A stretch of 64,000 nt of DNA from Ascoidea asiatica (taxonomy: Eukaryota; Ascomycota; Saccharomycetes; Ascoideales; Ascoideaceae): the NCBI GenBank assembly GCA_001600695.1, contig BCKQ01000001.1:1640722-1704721 (forward strand). The letters are read 5' to 3'. This document shows, piece by piece, positions 60,496 through 64,000 of the stretch. A program made the translations under genes and the position numbers. Below the pieces are notes generated by a model that saw only the letters and a program-made list of their open reading frames with translations, had not been told where the DNA came from and made no database searches. Position 1 is the first letter of the stretch. Each line of letters starts with the position of its first letter.

Positions 60496-63170
60496 GTGAT
60501 GAATTCAAACTTACTTTTCATACCTTTCAGAAAAACAGTTTCTATAGATTTTAAACAAATCTTAACAGATATTATCTCAGAAGAATATTTTCAAACTGCT
60601 GAAACATTTAAAGATGATATAAATTTATTCAATGATTTAAGAAATAAACTTGTTAATCCAAATATCTCTTTAGATGATATTAATAATTTCAAAAAATATT
60701 TCATCAATTTAAATGCCTTAATTTTGAAATTTCCAATTGATTTATATGAATTTCCTTGGTATGGTACAATTTCTTATAATGTTTCTGGTCCTGTAAAAAT
60801 CAAATCAATTCATTGGGAAATTATCAATATTCTTTATAATATTGCAAGTTTATATTCTCAATTAGCCATATCCCAATCAAGAAATAATGAAGACTCAATT
60901 AAAAGATCGTGTGTTTATTTTCAATATTCTGCAGGATCTTTTCAAGCTTTACTCAACTATTCAATCAAATTCGAAGATAAATTAAATTTCAAATTACCTT
61001 TAGATTTACAGTTCGAGACTATAAATACTTTAAAATATTTAATGTTAGCTCAAGCTCAAGAAGCATTTTGGCAAAAGGCAATTGCAAATAATTTAAAAGA
61101 TTCTCTTATCGCAAAATTATCTTTATCTGTAGCTGAATTTTATCAATCTTCTTTAGAGTTTGCAAGTAAATCCAGTTCAATAAAATCAGAATGGTTGGAA
61201 CATATTTCTGCTAAAAATAATCATTTTTTAGCTGTTGTACAATTTAGACAATCAAAAGTCGCATGTTCTGAGTTAAAGTATGGTGAAGAAGTTGCACGAT
61301 TGAATTATGCTTTACAAATTTCTGAAAATTCCTTAAAATATAAACATCTATCAAAACCGGTATTAAATGATTTGAATGGACTTATTGACATTCTAAAAGA
61401 AACTGTCAGAACTGCTGAAAAAGATAATGATTTAATATATTTAAATCCAGTACCTGAATTCGATGAATTAAAACCAATAATAAAAGCAGATATGGTGAAA
61501 TCTCTGGTAATTAATGAATTTCAAAATCCTTTATCTTACTTCGATCCAAAAAACTCAAATAATTCTAAATATGGTAAAATGTGCTTTTCTTCTTTATTAC
61601 CATACACTATTATTCAACTTGCTCAATCATATAGAGAAAAACAGAATCGTTTTACTCAACAAAGATTAATTGATCCTTTGAATGCTTTAAATAAATTATT
61701 AAACAGATTTCTTACAGAGAATAATCTTCCATATTCTGTTGATTCATTATTAAATCAAAATTCTATTGAGGAATTAGTTTTACCAGACACTTTATTAGAA
61801 AATATTGAAGAGATGAAAAAATTAGGTGGCCTAGAAAAAGTTCAAAATACTTTCAATGATATTAAAAAATTAATATTACAATCAAATCATTTGATTGAAG
61901 GCTGTAAAGAAAGATTAACTATTGAAGAAAATGAAGATAATTATTTAAGGAAAAACTATGGAATAAAGTTTTGGAGAAGAGAACCTTCTCAAAAGACATC
62001 AACTGAATATTGGAATAATATTCAAAATCTAGGAGAATATTTAGAACAAGCTAAAAACGGAGATGATGTAATTAATGTAAATTTTCATGAAATTGAAAAT
62101 GATTTGAAAATTTTATTATATTTTAATGAAACTGAAATAAAAAAATATATAATCAAAATTCTTTCAAAATCTCCAGATAATAATAGTAATAATAATACTT
62201 CTAAAATTGATTTTGAAACTTTAAGTTTAGCAAATAAATTAAAAGGTTATATAGAAGAACTTAAATTATTAGAAAAATCAAGAGCCAATTTTGTTGAAAC
62301 AATTCAGTTGAAAAGTGAACAACTAAATATTTTACCTAAAATCATTCAAGAGTATAGACATATCCAAGAAAGTAATGATCTCACAATTTTAAATAATATA
62401 GCATTAGGTTCAGTAGGTAATGATATTGAAAATGATGTTGTTCCAGAAAATGAACAATCAGAAATTCATATATTTGATCATGTCTATGAGAAGCATATTA
62501 CTAATTTTGACAGTGATTTGAATTTTTTGCAGGAGCAAAGATCCAAGCAAAAAGAGATCGAGAATAAAATTTCAGTACGTATTTACTTTTTCATTGTTAT
62601 TATTTGTCTATTATTTATTTATAATTGATTACTAACTCTATTTTTTTGAAAATAGAACATAAATGTTACATTCAAAAAGAGGTTAGACCTATATCAGAAA
62701 TCTTCTGGGAAATTGAAAGATGCCATATTTTTGAGATTTCAAGCAATTTATACAAATTTTCTTGAATTGGTTGAAAATTTAAAAGATGGAGTAACATTTT
62801 ATAATGAATTTATTGTTAATGGATCTAATCTTTTAAAAAAAATTGATGATTATGTTTATGAAAGACGATTAGAAGCTAGAAAACTAGAAGCGTAAGTATA
62901 AAACTTTGAATTCTTTTGCTGAGAGGTAAATTAGATCATTTTACTAACTTATTTTTTATATAAAGACAAATTAATAATGAAATCGAAGAACAAATGGAAC
63001 AGGAAAGAGAAGAAGTATTTGTCGAGCAAGATAATAACCAAGGTTATTCCCCTGAAGTGAATAATACCTACCAAACACCAAGTCATAGAGCTCCTTCCAC
63101 ACCAGGTCCTAATAGTGTAAAAAGTAAAGGACAGCTTTGGAATCCAGACCAGAAAATTCGATTTGGTTGA
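60496..63170 (+). CDS. BRO1: Bro1/Vps31, ESCRT-III regulator (three exons)
   Basis: Exons are 60496-62574, 62656-62891 and 62966-63170, joined in phase to 839 residues (yeast Bro1 is 844). Bro1 recruits the deubiquitinase Doa4 and stabilises ESCRT-III at endosomes for sorting into multivesicular bodies. The N-terminal BRO1 domain (about residues 1-380) has LFIPFRKTVSIDFKQIL, then DLYEFPWYGTISYNVSGPVK and NILYNIASLYSQLA, and FQYSAGSFQALLN. A coiled V-domain-like middle region follows (about 400-750). The end (from exon 3) is NSVKSKGQLWNPDQKIRFG, typical of fungal Bro1. Proline-containing PSHRAPSTPGPN precedes it. Without splicing, exon 1 would end in a spurious hydrophobic tail. Confidence 0.92.
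62575..62655 (+). other. BRO1 intron 1 (81 nt)
   Basis: Donor GTACGT (62575-62580), branch point TACTAAC (62630-62636), acceptor AATAG ending at 62655. It joins codon ...ENKIS to NINVTFKKRL in phase 0. Confidence 0.88.
62892..62965 (+). other. BRO1 intron 2 (74 nt)
   Basis: Donor GTAAGT (62892-62897), branch point TACTAAC (62942-62948), acceptor TAAAG ending at 62965. It splits an Ala codon (GC|A) and links ARKLEA to QINNEIEEQM. Confidence 0.9.
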
Positions 63171-63280
63171 TTTTAGTTTAAGGAAAATGGAATCAACAAA
63201 AAAAATGTCCATCATGAGTTTTTATCTCTCTTTAATTTGGAAAAATAATATGATAGTTGTATGGTTTTATTGTTATGAAG

Positions 63281-64000
63281 TTAATTGATTTTTTTTTTTA
63301 ACCAATTTTCATATTCCAATTTTTTCTTTCCTCTATTCAAGGTACTTTTATGCTTTCTACTTTTAATATGTATTTTCCACTGATCTAAGCCTACGACAGT
63401 TAAACTATATCCTTTTCCAGTTTTACAGACCTCACAAGTATATTGCTTCCAAGGCTGACTTTTTTTTTCTATAGTTTCCTTTTTTACAATTATTAAATCT
63501 TCTAAACCTAATGGGGCTTGAGGTAAACTTATTTGATTACTATTTAAAAACTTTTCGGTAATTTCAAAAGATCTTCTCGTTGCATCTTGATCCCAAGTAT
63601 TCAAATTGGAAGAATTGATTAGAAAAATTTTACCTCCTTTTTCAAAATTATGAATAGATTCTTTTTCTAAATCCACGCATAAAATTTTTTTGATCCACTT
63701 AATTTGTTGACGAGAATATTTTCTTGTTCTTTGTTTCATTGCAGAAACTGATTCTTCGAATAATTTTTTTTCGACTTCTATTGAATATTCCGGGTTTGTT
63801 AGTTTCGTGTCTTTATATTTTAGCCAAGGTAAAAATTCTTTGAAACCAATAACTTGAAAAACACCATGTTGACATATACTTTTTATTTTTTCCACTTGAT
63901 TATCTTCCACTGGAATAGTTTCCATTTGAGTGTTTTCTATTTGATTGTCCTCTATCTGACTAATTTCCTTATTTTCGTTCCTATCTTTTTTTTCAATTAG
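63281..64000 (-). CDS. MOD5: Mod5-type tRNA isopentenyltransferase, C-terminal part
   Basis: The frame is open to the right edge, so the N-terminus lies beyond the window; 239 codons are visible. Mod5 adds dimethylallyl to A37 of tRNAs that read UNN codons, in cytosol, nucleus and mitochondria. Visible: CQHGVFQVIGFKEFLPWL (the conserved GxxQxIGxKEF block), MKQRTRKYSRQQIKWIKK (the tRNA-binding KxxTRxYAxRQxxWI-type motif) and a C-terminal C2H2 zinc finger of matrin type (CEVCKTGKGYSLTVVGLDQW, then HIKSRKHKSTLNR). The zinc finger is the eukaryotic extension that helps bind tRNA. Convergent with BRO1, with 110 bases between the stops. The P-loop and catalytic Asp/Thr are upstream and not visible. 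Confidence 0.93.
   Translation of the reverse strand, partial: LIEKKDRNENKEISQIEDNQIENTQMETIPVEDNQVEKIKSICQHGVFQVIGFKEFLPWLKYKDTKLTNPEYSIEVEKKLFEESVSAMKQRTRKYSRQQIKWIKKILCVDLEKESIHNFEKGGKIFLINSSNLNTWDQDATRRSFEITEKFLNSNQISLPQAPLGLEDLIIVKKETIEKKSQPWKQYTCEVCKTGKGYSLTVVGLDQWKIHIKSRKHKSTLNRGKKKLEYENWLKKKIN

Noticed and set aside
1-64000. CRISPR arrays, bacterial operons or mobile-element genes
   Set aside because: None is present. Genes are eukaryotic with introns, and no reverse transcriptase, integrase, transposase or LTR was seen on either strand.

Overview
The window is nuclear DNA of a very AT-rich budding yeast (Saccharomycotina). The evidence is a set of yeast-type single-copy genes (PAN1, TIM17, RPB4, VMA13, YRB2, SAM2, MOT2, ARC15, IDH2, CMD1, PDE1, CEF1, SDH1, COG2, BRO1, MOD5), short introns with TACTAAC branch points, Asn/Gln/KD-rich low-complexity insertions, and short intergenic spacers. 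Introns in CMD1, VMA13 and BRO1, a PNGase-A-like protein and an unusual kinesin argue against a close Saccharomyces relative. I cannot name the genus. CTG codons are too rare here for me to decide whether CTG is read as Leu, Ser or Ala.

Layout. 1-5.8 kb: the 3' part of PAN1 (endocytosis), then TIM17 divergent from RPB4. 6.5-10.9 kb: a KTR/KRE2-family mannosyltransferase, an unrecognised membrane protein and EFM4. 10.9-17 kb: VMA13 (one intron), divergent from YRB2, then SAM2 behind a GC-rich promoter. 17.5-28.5 kb: MOT2/NOT4, a divergent kinesin with a huge acidic tail, ARC15 and IDH2. 28.9-32.3 kb: a Zn2Cys6 transcription factor. 32.3-36.8 kb: a gene graveyard. It holds a COG2 fragment copied from the intact COG2 in this same window, an unknown frame broken by one stop, a broken Flo-type cell-wall protein with a long Thr-Thr-Asn repeat that contains a 100-N assembly gap, and a decayed DNA topoisomerase II. 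37-43.9 kb: a signal-peptide-peptidase protease (YPF1), calmodulin (its first exon is just ATG) and an AIM3/BBC1-type actin-patch protein. 45.3-51.6 kb: PDE1, CEF1 and a PNGase-A-like glycosidase. 52.3-55.2 kb: a probable meiotic ZIP2/SHOC1 protein whose helix-hairpin-helix end sits behind an intron with a weak donor. 55.4-64 kb: SDH1, COG2, BRO1 (two introns) and the C-terminal part of MOD5.

The genes do not form a pathway cluster. They are ordinary eukaryotic neighbours, mostly in divergent or convergent pairs. The themes that recur are actin/endocytosis (PAN1, ARC15, AIM3-like, CMD1), mitochondrial metabolism (TIM17, IDH2, SDH1) and membrane traffic (COG2, BRO1, VMA13). Several long intergenic promoters carry GC-rich islands of 100-500 bp in otherwise AT-rich DNA. 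These islands hold CACGTG, TTACGTAA and CCAAT-type sites and create spurious ORFs.

The most useful second looks are the graveyard, the start-codon introns, the candidate regulated intron in the ZIP2-like gene, and an in-register tail reached by a +1 shift at the end of YPF1.
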